64,000 nucleotides of DNA from Malania oleifera (lineage: Eukaryota > Streptophyta > Magnoliopsida > Santalales > Ximeniaceae). The position numbers and the translations under genes were made by a program. The DNA lies in contig NC_080422.1 in assembly GCF_029873635.1 (NCBI RefSeq), positions 16,832,049 through 16,896,048 of the forward strand. The letters are read 5' to 3'. The notes under the pieces are model-generated. The model was given only the letters and a program-made list of their open reading frames with translations. It had not been told where the DNA came from and did not search any database. Position 1 is the first letter of the stretch; each line of letters starts with the position of its first letter. Shown here one piece after another: positions 38,181 to 50,800 of this stretch.

Positions 38181-39076
38181 AATCTATGAGTAGTATGGCA
38201 CATAATATATTGCTACTTAAACAGGAAAACAGCAAAAGCAAAGGAACTCCAACAAAAAGCACTTATATTCTTGAGTTTGCAAGCTAGACTGTAAGCAAGT
38301 AGGTAAGAGTGTAAGACAATTGAAAAAAGAGAAGGCAAACCTTTCCTTAAAGGGCTTTGGAGAAGAGGAGGCATAGCAAGATTCTGTCTTTCAAGCTGAC
38401 AATCAGCTGCAGCAAGCTCCCTCATGTTGCAACTATTATCTAAAGATGGTTCTTCCAAACTCTCTGCACTAGTAACATCTTCTTTTTTAAGTTCTTTTTT
38501 TCTTATTTGATGCATTTTTGTTTCTACATCAGTTTGAAGCTGTGGGATTTCTAAGACAACAGACGGGACCACCTTGGACACCTTTACTTTACGTCTTTTA
38601 CACTGCTTACCCTTCCTACTCTGTCAATCAGCAAAATTGATGCAACATTCAGACTCTTCAACAAATAAAAAAATGAAAATCTTGTATAAATGACAAGGCT
38701 ACCAAGTTCCCATTGAATCAAACGGAAGACTTTTCCAAGTGAAAAACTGACAATCATATTGATACATTGTATACTGAACCTGAATTTTGGCTGCATCGAT
38801 GCAGTTCCTAAGTGAATTTTCACAGCAAACATTTGTGACATTCTTGAGCACTGCCCGCCTTTTTAGCTGAAGACATGCAGTATCAGCAGCATTAGAGTTG
38901 TTTTCATTCAAGGCTGCTCTTTTTCTATTTGGTTGCAACGCAGGCTTCTGATCTTGTTGTGTGGATGCCTTTGAAGTGGGCTTCCCCCCCCATGCATGAA
39001 ATGCAGCAGCTCGAGCTCGAGTTATTCGAGCAGTAGGTTCCTCAACATTGGCAATAACCAGAGTTTCTTTCTTCAT
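30943..39076 (-). CDS. CYCA2: A2-type cyclin
   Basis: Ten exons on the minus strand: 39076-38780, 38620-38341, 37503-37367, 36313-36221, 34360-34227, 33585-33510, 31626-31550, 31453-31420, 31324-31175, 31089-30943. All GT-AG and in phase, giving 474 residues. A-type cyclins bind and activate cyclin-dependent kinases in S/G2/M; plant A2 cyclins also restrain endoreduplication. The N-terminus has ITRARAAAF and a destruction box RAVLKNVTN (residues 74-82, fitting RxxLxxxxN), followed by basic CKRRKVK. The cyclin box starts in exon 4 with [11 protein letters not shown] (259-269), then [36 protein letters not shown], and [12 protein letters not shown]. The second cyclin fold contains [19 protein letters not shown] and [11 protein letters not shown]. 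The protein ends KYRQEKVEN; a further short exon replacing the last three residues cannot be excluded. The member number within A2 cannot be given from sequence alone. A leader exon is proposed near 47.8 kb. Confidence 0.94.
31839..32250. repeat. Direct duplication in cyclin intron 6, second copy interrupted
   Basis: A ~150-base unit starting cagttgctgaagatggtct (31839-31990) is repeated from about 31995. The second copy is split by ~100 bases (about 32075-32175) that contain a TRIM LTR fragment; both halves then align again (aaaatattttatatt, ttgcatgtatatctgac). Confidence 0.7.
32075..32135. repeat. Perfect 25-bp inverted repeat in cyclin intron 6
   Basis: 32075-32099 is the exact reverse complement of 32111-32135, with an 11-base loop. 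The right arm continues into a fragment of the TRIM LTR found at 33061-33227 (cccatgtgtatcaagc). Confidence 0.9.
32636..33227 (+). mobile_element. TRIM-like non-autonomous LTR element in cyclin intron 6
   Basis: LTRs of ~165 bases, 32636-32798 and 33061-33227, both start TGTTGAGAATTC and share the acatggttgga...caagacctaataggctta region. A primer-binding site for initiator tRNA-Met (TGGTATCAGAGC, 32801-32812) lies two bases inside the left LTR. A purine tract (gtgagggggagat) abuts the right LTR. The internal part is ~260 bases without a domain. No clear target duplication. It is antisense to the cyclin gene. Confidence 0.8.
34620..35090. repeat. Degenerate foldback-like repeat in cyclin intron 4
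   Basis: The left part reads ggttttaaaacccaaaccag and accagttcagccaggtcag. The right part has cactggttcgatcaccaggtc and ggcttggtcaatagtcc, partly complementary to it. The pattern is that of common plant MITEs but is too decayed to place. Confidence 0.3.
35291..35770. repeat. Tandem duplication of a ~243-bp unit in cyclin intron 4
   Basis: 35291-35533 and 35534-about 35770 align almost base for base (both start agctttcttctacactgata) with few differences, so the duplication is recent. It is non-coding. Confidence 0.85.
38143..38176. repeat. (TA)n microsatellite in cyclin intron 2
   Basis: About 16 TA units, within intron 2 (38340-37504) of the cyclin gene. Confidence 0.85.
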
Positions 39077-40681
39077 ATTCCCAAGCGTTGGAGAAGAGTT
39101 AAACGAGGATATGTTGGAACAGGATTTTATGTATCAATAGAATTTATGAAAACCTACCAACATTGAGAGAACACAATTCAAGCCCCATTGACTTCAACAG
39201 CAGAAGTGTGCAAACCATTTCTTATAAAGCAATAAATTCAGACATTAAAAATCAACATTGAATCAAAACAACAATGAGTGAGAGCAGGAAACTATTGTTT
39301 TCTGCACTGAAGAATTGCTTACCATAAAAGAAAAACTGATTTTCAATGCTTTACTAAGTTCAGTAAAATACTTGGAAATTCTAGTGAAATTAAAGAGGTT
39401 TTCCTAGCTCACTTTGCAATTTACAAAGTAGATTTCCACCTACAATTATCTTTTAAATAATTATATTTTATAGACAATTTTTTTATTAGCTGCTCGCAAA
39501 CAATATTAAAATTTACTAGAAGATTCCATATGCCTCAGCTAAAAACATTATAGCAGTTCACAAATTCAATGAGAGTAAACAGTAATGATTTTCTCCAATT
39601 GAGTTCAATAGAGGCTGGAGAGCACCCGTTGTCAACATTTTTTGCAAGGATCAAAAACCAAATGGAAGGTCAGATAATAAAATGGAAATTCACTGCATAA
39701 AATGAAAAAAAAATAAAGGATTTTCCATTTTATGAGCACATTTTTTACTTTATTTCCGAACGTTCTGTACCATAAAGCATTGACACTCTTGCAACTTCGC
39801 ATTTACAACACAGCTAAGCCTGGCAATCATTTTTCCTTGTATTTACCCTTCATTATCATCACTCACTCTAAGGGGTACATGATTATAAAATGCATAAATC
39901 CCCGTATCTAGTTTACTTGTCGCCTGAACACATTTTACAACTCTCTATTTTCTTTTATCATACACTGCCATGTCTATTAGGTAGGGTAATTGTCCACGCA
40001 ACTCTACAACTGGAAGTATGAGACTACGAGCTAGTTGATGAAGTATGTTCTGACTAGCTGTACTAATTATGCGTCACTCCCATTATTTAACTAGCACCAT
40101 ATATCATTACTTTGATGCATAGAGCCATTTCACTTCAGAATAATAGAACGGTAGTCCCTTTGTTGATTATCCTTAATTGATATCCAACGTTCCTAACAAG
40201 TTCAAATTTTGAACACCGTATACCATTTGTGCCTTTCTAGTTGTTAATAGTCATAGTAATCATGAATTTTGAAAGCCATTAGACATTTGTTCTCCTAACT
40301 GTAATTTCGTTAGCTTTGCTCTCATCTTTTCAGCATATATAGGTAACATTATATTTCTTCCTTTTTCAGCAGTCACTTGTTAAGGGAGACATAATAATTC
40401 CAACTGTGTCAAAAGGGAAATGAACTAAAATAAATTTCTTCAAAATTTCCACTAGCATGAGCGAAAATATCCAATATGCAGTCATGAATATATCAACAAA
40501 CAATGGCACTGTAATGAAGCTGAGGTATGAGTTCATAGGATGAACAAAATCTTGCTAAAAAAAAAAAATGTATTCAAACAGTTCAGAACACACAAAATAA
40601 TGATAATAAGAATAATGTTCATGGCCGCAATCAAATCCAAACTTTCATGCATCTTGGTCCATGACATATCCCTATAAAAAT
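39077..40681. other. Region upstream of the cyclin start codon (probable leader intron)
   Basis: No gene was recognised. A candidate acceptor (ttggtag on the minus strand, about 39154) lies ~75 bases before the ATG. This would fit a 5' UTR intron reaching the exon proposed at 47738-47870. Confidence 0.35.
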
Positions 40682-41197
40682 TGTTGTGGAAATCGAATGC
40701 ACAGTGGAATAACACGATCTTACAAAGCAGCACTCAACAGTGAATAATACAGAAAAAAAATCATGCAGATTATATGAAAGCAATAACAAAGACACAAAGA
40801 ATTACGTAGTTCGGCAATGCCTACATCCACGAAAGCAATCGGCAATGATTTCATACTATCTTGCGTCAAAGACACGAACAACATTACAAATACAACTTAT
40901 ACAACGTATATATAAAGGTTTCCCGAAGGCTTTCCCTCCAAACCCCAACCAACCTAATGTCCCAATTCAAATTTGAAAATCTGCATTGGGTTCCCAAGCC
41001 AAACCATCGACGGTTTGCAGACATGCTGTCGACGGTTTAATATTGAGAACAAAACCTCTTTGAATTCTGGACCAAACCGTCAACGAATATAGGACAACTA
41101 TCGACAATTTACTCAGCAAACACCAGCATACCGTTTTTCACTATATTTTCACTTTGTGCATGCCTTCCACTCACAATATGAACCACGTATCACAACA
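40682..41197 (-). repeat. 3' LTR of the Copia element
   Basis: 516 bases. Read on the minus strand, a GTCGAC palindrome cluster (41003-41112) is followed ~86 bases later by a TATA stretch (40907-40917). Confidence 0.9.
41003..41112 (-). promoter_or_regulatory. GTCGAC palindrome cluster of the Copia LTR
   Basis: Sites of the form aaaccatcgacggttt, tgtcgacggttt and aaaccgtcaacga. The full palindrome is ACCGTCGACGGT. The position is upstream of the LTR TATA box. Promoter repeats at this position are known for Tnt1 (its BI/BII boxes), but the present motif is not one I can equate with them. Confidence 0.5.
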
Positions 41198-44100
41198 ATC
41201 TCCACCTTGGCGAATATACGCCCCTTAGAAAAAAACTGAAAACATAAAACCCACTGTTCCACCTTAGGACAATAGGTTGGCACCGTTTCCCTTCTAGCAG
41301 CTGGAGACATTCAGCAAGTCCAAACAATGCTTGAACTTATCTGTGGTAACCAGCTTCATCAAGATATCTGCCACGTTCTCAAAAGTGTGAACTTTATCAA
41401 GCACAAGTTCACCTGAAGAAATCAACTCCCGAATCCTGTGGAACCTTACATCTATATGTTTGGCCCTTGCATGATACACTTGATTCTTCGCCAAATAGAT
41501 GGCACTCTGACTATCACAACGCTGCTCAACTACACCTTACCGTATGCCCAGCTCCTTGACTAAACCAGTAAGCCACAATGCTTCCTTAGCAGCTTCGGCA
41601 ACTTCCATATACTCCGACTCAGTTGTTGATAATGCCACCAGAGATTGTACCATGGACCTCCAAAAAATAGGTCCTCCCACAAGGATAAACACATACCCTG
41701 TTGTAAACCTCCTATCATCAAGATCCCCTGCATAATATGCATCAACAAATCCCACAATTGACGGATTACTCTGTTGCCGAATATGAAGTCATAGTGAAAA
41801 GTACCCCGTAAGTATTTGAAAATCTATTTTACGACATCCCAATTGTGTCTACTCGGATTTGAAAGAAACTTACTCACCACAATGACTGCATATGTCAGGT
41901 CCAATCTTATACATACCATAGCATAAATTAAACACCGCATAGGACTAGCATGAGGGACCTTTGACATGTCCCGGATATCATCATCCGTCCTTGGGCATTG
42001 AGTGGCAAACAAGTTAAAGTGATTTTCTAATGGTGTACTTACCAGTTTTGCATCAGCCGTACTAAACCTTTCCAACACCTTCTTCATATAATCGCCCTGA
42101 GATCATCACAATCTCCCTAAAGTTCTGTCCCGACAAATCTCCATCCCAAAGATCTTCTTGGTTACACCAAGATTTTCAAGTCAAACTCTTTATTCAACAA
42201 AGTCTTCAACTGATTTACCTCAATTATGTCCTTCGCAGCAATTAGCATGTCATCAACATAGAGCAACAAGAAAATGAGAGAACCATCATCAAGATTCTTT
42301 ACATACACACAGCAATCATACTCACACCTCCTATAGCCTATCTGAATCATATAGGAATCAAAACGTTTGTACCATTGACTCGAAGATTGTTTCCGTCCGT
42401 AAAGTGACTTCTTCAATTTACAAACCAAATGCTCCTATCCGGGTTGATTGAACCCTTCTGGTTGTGCCATATAGATCTGCTCTTCCAAATCACCATGGAG
42501 AAATGTTGTCTTCACATCCATTTGTTCCAAATGTATATCATAATGTGCAACTAATCCCAACACTATGCTAATGGAAGTGTGTCTGACCACAGGTGAGAAG
42601 ATTTCATCATAATCTACTCCTTTCTTTTATAAGTATCCCTTTGCCACTAACCGTGCATTGAATTTTTCTCCTTCCTTTTCTGAAATTGCTTCTTTCTTCC
42701 AATATATACACTTGCAACCTATAGCCCTCTTCTCATCTAGAAGCTCCACCAAATCCCAAGTCTGGTTCTTATGCTACAACTCCATTTTCTCCATCATAGC
42801 ACCCATCCATCTACTTTTCTCCCGGCCGTGCACTACCTCTTGAAAAGTAGTTGGATCCTTGCAACAGGTAATAAAAACATAAAATACCAAATCATCAAAT
42901 CTATACCTAGACGGTAGTCTGATAGTGCGTCAGGATCTCCGTATAGGAATACCGTCAACCTGCTAGTTCCCAAGCTATAACTCCCTACAATTTGGGGACT
43001 GTTATCATTACCCTGAATTTCTAACTCCACCTACATAACATGCTCATCTCTACTCCAGTTTTCTGACTTCTATCTATCTTCATCATCTTCTTGAGTACGC
43101 TTCACCATAGCTTTCTCATCGAAAACTATATCTCTACTGATCACCACCTTGTTTGTCATTGGATCCCACAGCTTGAACCCTTTCACACCTTTCTGATACC
43201 CCAAAAAAATACAACGTCTAGACTTTGCGTCAAGTTTCGATCTCTCCTCACTAAAAAAGTGCACATAAGCTAGACAATTGAATACTCTCAAACTGGAGTA
43301 GTCTACCGCATTACCTATCCATACCTCCTGTGCAACTTTCCCCTCTAGTGATGCCCTTGGTGATCAATTTACCAAGAAACATGTCATACTAACTACCTCA
43401 ACCCAGAAGTTCTTCACTAGCCCTGCATTCAACCTGAGACACTGAACTCTCTTAGCTAGAGTTCGGTTCATCCTTTCTACCACACCATTTTGTTGTGGTG
43501 TCCGGCGAACTGTGAAATGTCTCTTTATGCCCTACTACTCACAAAACTTCATGAACCTCAAAGCAGCGTACTCGATCCCATTGTCTAACCTATGGCATTT
43601 AATTCTCCTCCCGATCTGGTTTTCCACCTTAACTTTCCACAATTTAAACCTGGAAAACGTCTTTGACTTGTGCCGCATGAAGTACACCCAAACCTTCTGT
43701 GAGTAATTATCGATGAAACTCACAAATTACATATGCCTTCTGTGAGTAATTATCGATGAAACTCACAAATTACGTATGTCCACCCCATGATGCTACTCTC
43801 ACCCACCCCCAAACATCCGAATGAATGTAGTCAAGAATACCTTCCGTCTTATGAGTGGTTGTTTTGAACTGCACCCTGTTCTACTTCCAAATAAAACATA
43901 ACTTGCAGAATTTTAACTTGCATATTTTCATACCCTTTAAGAATTTCCTCTTATGAAGTTCCTTCACCCTATGCTCACCCATATGCCCTAACCACATATG
44001 CCACAAAACAGTATTATCAAACTCTGAATCTACAGCTGCAGCTCCACCTACAACTGTAGTGCCCAGCAGGGCATATATGTTTCTTGCTAACTTCTGCCCT

Positions 44101-45310
44101 TTTTCATCACCGTTAGAACCCCTTTCCAAACCTTCATAATCCCACTTTCTAACTTGCAACTAAATCCGTTACAATCCAAAGTGTCCAATGAAATTAAACT
44201 CTTTCGTAGATCCAATATGTGTCTTACATCACATAAGGTTCTCACAGCACCATCAAACAAATTAATTCTTACATTTCCTATTCCAATTATTATACATGAA
44301 ACATCATTACCCATCAAAACGAAACCAGATTTAACCGACCTATAGGTGCTAAACCATTTTTTATTTGGTGTCATGTGATAAGAACACGCCGAGTCTAGGA
44401 TCCATGAGTCCGTGAGGCGATTCGAACCCGATGAAATTGAAAGGATATCACCATCACTACTTTCTGAATTTTCTTATTCAACTACATTCGCTGATTTTGA
44501 AGAACCCTCTTTATTTTAAGCATTCCCCTTCTTCCATTTTGGATACTCCGGTTTTACGTGCTCCTTTTTACCACACTTAAAACACCGGATATCCTTCTTC
44601 TTTTTGGACTGCGATCGAGATTTATTGTGAGTCGATCCATTCCTGAATTTTCCTCTCCCACATTCATGGTTATCCTTCACCACAAGTCCTTCACCATGTG
44701 AAATTTCATTGCTAACCTTCTTTCTTTGATGAAGGCCTAGCAATGCGCTTGCTACCTCTTCTAAATTTAGGGTTTTTTCCCCCCATGTAGTCATAACCAA
44801 GTTTTCATACGTGTGAGATGCGGGTAGGGAATTCAATAGCATCAGCGCCTTGTCATCTTCCTTGAATTTCACATCAACCCGCATTGAATCACTTATGATT
44901 TAATTGAATGCATTGATGTGTTGGTTCAAATCCGAACCTTCTACCATCTTAAGCCAATATAACTTTTGCTTAAGGAATAGTTTATTCGTAAGAGACTTAG
45001 ACATATACCGGCTTTCAAGTTTCTACCAAACAGCTGCCGAAGAATCCTTGTCCATGACGTGATACAGCACGTCATCTGCCAAACACAATCTAATAGTTGT
45101 CATAGCCTTTGCTTCCAATTCCTTCCAATTTATGTCATTCATGCCTTCCGGTTGAACTTCGTATAAGGCCTTCACCATACCTTGTTGTACTAACAGATCC
45201 TTCACCCTTCTATGCCATAAACCGAAGTTTCTGGTTCCATCAAACTTGACAACATCAAACTTTGCAAAAGAAGTTTCAAAGATCATTACAATAATGCTTT
45301 GATACCAATT

Positions 45311-45786
45311 TGTTGTGGAAATCAAATGCACGGCGGAATAACACGATCTTACAACGCAGCACTCAACGGTGAATAATACAGAAACAACACAATCACGTAG
45401 ATTATATGAAACCATTAACAAAGACACAAAGAATTATGTGGTTCGGCAATGCCTATATCCACGGAAGCAATCGGCAATGATTTCTTACTATCTTGTGTCA
45501 AAGGCACGAACAACATTACAAATACAATATATACAACGTATATATATACAGGTTTCCCAAAGGCTTTCCCTCCAAACCCCAACCAACCTAATTTCCCAAT
45601 TCAAATTTGAAAATCTACGTTGGGTTCCCGAGCCAAAGCAAAACCTCTCTGAATTATGGACCAAACCTTCGATGAATACAGGGCAACCGTCGACGGTTAC
45701 CTCAACAAACACCAACATACTGTTTTTCACTATGTTTTCACTTTGTGCATGCCTTCCACTCACAATATGAGCCACATATCACAACA
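45311..45786 (-). repeat. 5' LTR of the Copia element
   Basis: 476 bases. Palindrome sites lie at about 45660-45700 and a TATA stretch at about 45536-45550, downstream on the minus strand. Confidence 0.9.
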
Positions 45787-47005
45787 AAAATGCATAACAT
45801 GAATGAAAGCATGTTAGTGGATAACTAAAAAAATTGCACTTATAACATGAATGTATGCATGTTAGTACACAATCACAAACTAATGCTCATAAGAATGTTA
45901 GCATTTCAAGCATGTTCTATTAGCTAAATTGTTGAATGATGCATAGCAATGCATCATCCATGATCTGCAACATAGTTATAACTTTTCAGGATATTCTGTT
46001 TCCTCAGTTGGCTTGCAGGTGCTCAGACCTGCAAGAGCTCTGGTTGACTCAATTAGATTCTCCACTGCTCACAACCCTCCTACCCTTGGTTTCAGATTGT
46101 AGATGGTGCTCAGACATTCAAGAAGATCATCTTGTTTGATGAAGGTCTTTGGCTGTTCTTTTGGCATGATGTTCAGCATGATTCATACCTCTTTAAAAAA
46201 AAAAAAAAACAAACTTCCAAGGTTGTGTAGGTTAACTGCAGAAAAATGTGACAGTTGGAGGTTGTTTGGTAATTGAAGGAGATCAAAATGGCGGGGCTAG
46301 AGGTTCAAAAGGAATTTGAGAGAAACTGAACAGGAGTAATTCTCAAATTTGTTTTAAATACAGTGTAGCAGGTGTGACGGAAGAGGATAAAATTGCCTGG
46401 GTCTACCCGAAGGATTGAAGTTTCTTAGTGAAGTCTAGTTTTTCTTGGATTAAAAGAAGGGAACGGGAAATAGGAGTAAACTTCCAAGGGAACCAAGATG
46501 ACTTTACTTAGACTGGAGGCTACTCGGAAAATACTTAAAGATTGATAATCTTATGAAAAGAGGTGTTTAGTAGTAGCTGCTCCTCTTGGAAGGAAGATTG
46601 TGAAGCTGTAAATCACATTCTCTCTTACACTAACCCTATGTTTGAAGAGACCTTGGATTTGGATTTGGTTTTTTATTGAATTTGAATGAGAAGTAATATA
46701 AAATTATATTGAAATTTATCCAAATCTGCGCAAATCCATATCCAAGGTCCAAAGTCCATGCTCCCAAATGCAGCATAAATGAATTTGAATGTTATGGTTC
46801 TTGGTCCATGTCTTTGTGGGAATATACTAGAGTGCCATTCCTCTAGCTCTGTTTTGGATCATGATATATCTCTACTAAAAAAGAAAAAAAAAAATGCAAA
46901 ACATGAATGTACGCATGTCAGTGTAGAACAGAAAAAAAAAAAAAAAAAATGCACTAATAACAAAAGAATTCTAATGAGTGTGTGTGGAAAATAATGCCCA
47001 TAAGA
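45787..47005. repeat. ~120-bp direct repeats flanking LINE debris
   Basis: A segment with aaaaatgca, acatgaatg, gcatgttagtg, tgcac...ataac and tgctcataag lies at about 45787-45905. It recurs, diverged, at about 46885-47005. The LINE debris lies between the copies. Confidence 0.45.
45990..46890 (+). pseudogene. LINE (L1-type) 3'-end debris
   Basis: Around 46370-46640 the plus strand encodes broken stretches resembling the C-terminal zinc-binding domain (zf-RVT) of plant L1 reverse transcriptases: DNLMKRGV, then in another frame SSWKEDCEAVNHILSY. Several stops and frameshifts interrupt it. A poly(A) run at about 46193-46210 follows a segment typical of a LINE tail, and a second A-rich run lies near 46880, so two 5'-truncated insertions may be present. 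Confidence 0.5.
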
Positions 47006-47737
47006 GGGTGCGATAATGCATCTATAACCACAGAAGGTAAAAAACTGCCCATAAAAATCAAACGTCAGAACATAAAGGTAGCAGACTACAGTCACTACAT
47101 ACACAAATCAAATATATTTAAAGAGCAGCTGTTGATTACCCATGGCCGTACATCAAAACGAAAAAAAAAATTAGTAAAAGAATGAACCTGCAAGTGTTAT
47201 AGGTCTCTAATACAGAAAAGAGAGAATACAAATCAAGCCGGCAGAACACACAAATCTTACAAATGTGTTTGGGTGCATGTCTGATCTACAAAAACCTGTC
47301 TCTGGTGATTTTAGCATAGCTACAGACCATTTTAAATATCATAAATTTAACACCTAAAGGTTAGAAAACGCAAGAAAATTTTAAACTGAAGAAAGTAAAC
47401 ATAGAGAAATTCACACGCTGCCAAAGCTTTGAGCTTCAAATTTTTCATCAGTGGTGACCCAAGAAACGAAAAATTGAAACTGGCATATAATTCGAAGCAT
47501 AAGATTCAAATTTTCTTTTCTCTTCTTTCTTTACTTTTCTCGCAGTTTCTCGGTGACCCAACAAAGCACTAAGCTCCTCCTTACAAATCTGCGTTCCTAA
47601 ACTACCAGTTTCTTCAAATTAAATCAAAACCAACGCACCCCAATTCATGTAAACACAAAGCATCAACAATGCATCAAAATTTGATAACCCAACCACGAAA
47701 CACAATTTGATATTCATTAACATAAAATTTACTGTAC
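47006..47737. other. Non-coding DNA, probably part of the cyclin leader intron
   Basis: No gene was recognised. On the minus strand it follows a good donor site at 47737. Confidence 0.35.
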
Positions 47738-47870
47738 CTTCCCAGCTCCCAGACCCCCACTCCCGATGTCTTTCAAGAAGTCAGAGAGAGAGAGAGAGAG
47801 AGTAGGAATGGTAGGAGTGAGCGTCAGAAGCAAGCGGGATACTCATACTACATACTTCAAAACAGAGTGA
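47738..47870 (-). other. Probable non-coding first exon of the cyclin A2 gene
   Basis: On the minus strand, a CT-rich leader-like stretch with (CT)n at about 47785-47803 ends in ggagctgggaag followed by GTACAGT, a good donor. A TATA-like ttttataggctg lies near 47890-47900, ~30 bases before the presumed transcription start. No other minus-strand gene lies between here and the cyclin ATG at 39076. The link to the cyclin is inference; it would place the Copia and LINE debris inside the leader intron. Confidence 0.4.
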
Positions 47871-47899
47871 GTTAAATTACACTCCACAGCCTATAAAAA

Positions 47900-50800
47900 T
47901 TTCAAAAAAATATATATTTTATCATCTCAAATTTTGAATACGGTGGCATATTTCCATATTTTCAAATTTATTTCCTTTTAAGGGATAATGAGAGCCTAAA
48001 AAAAAAAAAAAGTTGTAATTTTATTAAAATTTTAAAATTACAATTTTTTTATGCATTTATGATAAATAGAGAAATTATTGACACTTCACATTTATTTTTT
48101 AAATATTAATGCCAAAATATTTAAAAATAAAAAAAAAAGTGACAAATTATTTCACACAATTTATATTTCTTTCAAACTTACATAAACTTCTCATTTTACA
48201 TAAAATATGATCTCGAATTATTTTATATTTCTTTTAAGATTACATAAACTTTATTTTGAAATTTGAAATTTATGATTGTTAAATATAATTTAATTTTAAA
48301 CTTGATTTGACAGTTACAAAAATTATATTAGGTTGAGCTTGTTCTTACTCCTATCCTCTCTTTTTTTAATCTTTTGTCGATTCAATTTAACAAACTTTTA
48401 ATTGATAATTTATTCAAATTAGCTAATTTTATTGGTAATCGTTGGAACTCAAATTATGTAAGAGTAGAGATCAAATTTTATTATATTAGTTATAATTTTT
48501 TAAAATTTTATTATATTTTTAATATTATATAAGTGATATATAATATATCTCACACATATATTAATATTATTAATATTTTTATAAAATTAATTGACCTGTA
48601 ATAACACAAAAATCACTTAGACAATATATAAGTTCATATACGAGCACGGTGGAATTAATATAGATATTGTTATATATTTTATAATTCGACTTATGTATCT
48701 AGTGACTAACTTTCAAAGTTAATTTCAAATACTAGAAAGAGAATTACTTAAATTAAATCCTATTTTTTGAAGGTTAAAAATATTCTTATAAGTATAAAAT
48801 TTAATAATTGTTGCAATTAAAAATTTTAAAAGTGTAATTTGACTAAATTTTAGAAATTTTTTATATAATTTATTTTAGGTGATAAAAAAATATAAAAATT
48901 CGGTTAAAATATTTAAAAATTTTACAAAACCTCCTAAAATTTTAGTTAAAAATACTAATTTTCATAACCTTTACAATTTTTTAAATTAATTTATCAATTA
49001 AGTTCTAAGAGAATTAAAAATATTTTATAAATTAAATATTAAGAAAAATTCGTAAAATTTTTAAATTTGAAGGACATACAATTATTACTGCCACCAAGAC
49101 CGCGTTGACTATTAGACGCAGGACAGCTCATCAAGTATACATTTTTAATGGTTCAGATTTTGTAATCAATTTTTGATTCCCATGATCAGATTTTGGACGG
49201 TGAGAAATACCGTCTCCCTTGTGTAGGCTCAGAGAGCGACCGCACCTGAGGTATGGGCGCTGTCCTCTTATTACCCCTGAACATTTCATTTATTACTAAC
49301 AGCGGCGCTGAAGTATGACTTTCCCTTCAGATTTACAAGGGTATTTTGGGCATTTAATTTTCGGGACTGGGCGAGCCTGAATCATCTACGACGCGGCCTG
49401 CACTAATCGTTGACTCATTTGGAACGAAATTACCAATAAGCCTACGTCCTGGAAATTCAAATCACTGAGGCGTTCGATGCGCCAGGTGTCGCATATCTGG
49501 GCCGTTGAACACCTGAAATTCGGAGATTTGATTGGGAATTTCTAATTTTTCGTTGTTTCTAGTTCCAGGTGGATGCGGTATTGCCGTATTGGAAAATGGC
49601 CAAATGCGGAGGGGAAGCAGTAAAAGATGGCGTGGAAGTAGCAATTTTGGAAACAGTTCGAAAATTTGAAATTAAAAGTAACGAGAAATTGAAGACTGTG
49701 ACGCACGTGACGGGGCAGCTTTTATGAAAGGAGCACGGACCACGTGAAGGGTAGATTGGTCATTTGGCCAATTTGAAATTTGAAATCCCATTTTAGCCAA
49801 TAAATGAAGATTCATTTTGAATTTTTTATGTTTCTTTTTTTAAATGCACTTTCCTTCTAAGGATTTTCTTTTAGGATAATTTTTTTTACTTTGTTAGGTA
49901 ATTAGGATTCGAATTTTGAAATTTATAATTTTTTAATTGAAATAATTAAGATTTTAGTGTCAATGGGAGAGGGTGGGGGCAATAAAAAATGTTGACTTAA
50001 AATTAATTTAATTGATAAAAATATAATTAAGTTATTGAATTATTTACTTCAATAGACATAATCAATGAAATATATATTCTATTCTCCAATAATTTAATTA
50101 ATTAAATATGGTTGTACAATTCATGTCCTAAACGATGATGCATGTCAAAAGTATGAGAACCTTTTAGGTTTGAGATAATACTTTGATATTTTCGTGTAAA
50201 ATGGTAGAGGGACTGACCTATTGAACTTGATGGATTAGTGAAGTGTCCGAATGAATCTCAGACACCATCATTTTAATAAAATATTTGAGGACTTTTTGAG
50301 TTTCACTTAATCCTAATTTTCCCCTATAAATAGTCTTATTGGCTTTTCAAAGAGGGCTCCATACTAAAAAAGAAACGAGGCACTCATTCAATCTATAGGG
50401 GAAATCTTAGCTCTCGAAAAGATTGTCTATATTCCATTAACATTAACTCGTGATCAAATATCAAAGAATATCAAGTGTCTAATTGCTCTTTTGCCTTCAT
50501 TTAAATATTTGGCTTTCATGATCAAGCTCACTTTTCACAAGTATTGTACAAAAATCTACCTTCCAAGTTACCATCAAATCTGTCATTTGAAATATCTACC
50601 ACTACTTCACTCGAGAATACACTATCTAAACCTGACAAAGTAGATCAATCAAATAATATGTGGCGGAATAAACAGGTTATTGGGTAAGGAAATTTCAATT
50701 TATATCTAACTCAATTAAGTGGTTAATTTATGATAGTTCGGATCAAATAATTTCACGGTAGATGGTAGATAATTTATCATTCTCATCCTGAGCATAATTT
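47900..50800. other. Intergenic AT-rich DNA
   Basis: About 47.9-49.07 kb is very A/T-rich. A more GC-rich island at about 49080-49750 holds CpGs and a 43-codon open frame (49596-49727), but nothing identifiable. 49.75-50.8 kb is again AT-rich with no recognised gene. Confidence 0.5.

Larger units (their letters stand above)
40682..45786 (-). mobile_element. Ty1/copia retrotransposon, Tork (Tnt1-like) lineage
   Basis: A 5.1-kb element on the minus strand with a perfect 5-bp target duplication AAAAT (40677-40681 and 45787-45791). LTRs are 40682-41197 and 45311-45786, TGTTGTG...CACAACA. An initiator tRNA-Met primer-binding site lies inside the 5' LTR and a polypurine tract (aaggtggagat) inside the 3' LTR. 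Parts: gag about 44.5-45.3 kb with a CCHC knuckle, protease and integrase about 43.0-44.4 kb, reverse transcriptase about 41.8-42.6 kb (LLYVDDMLIA), RNase H about 41.3-41.75 kb (STTESEYMEVAEAAKEALWL). It is clearly dead, with more than ten breaks. The LTRs are roughly 10% diverged by eye, so it is considerably older than the gypsy element. Confidence 0.93.

Noticed and set aside
49596-49727. 43-codon open frame starting MAKCGGEAVKDG
   Set aside because: Short, with no recognised family and no clear splice partner. Kept only as part of the GC-rich island.
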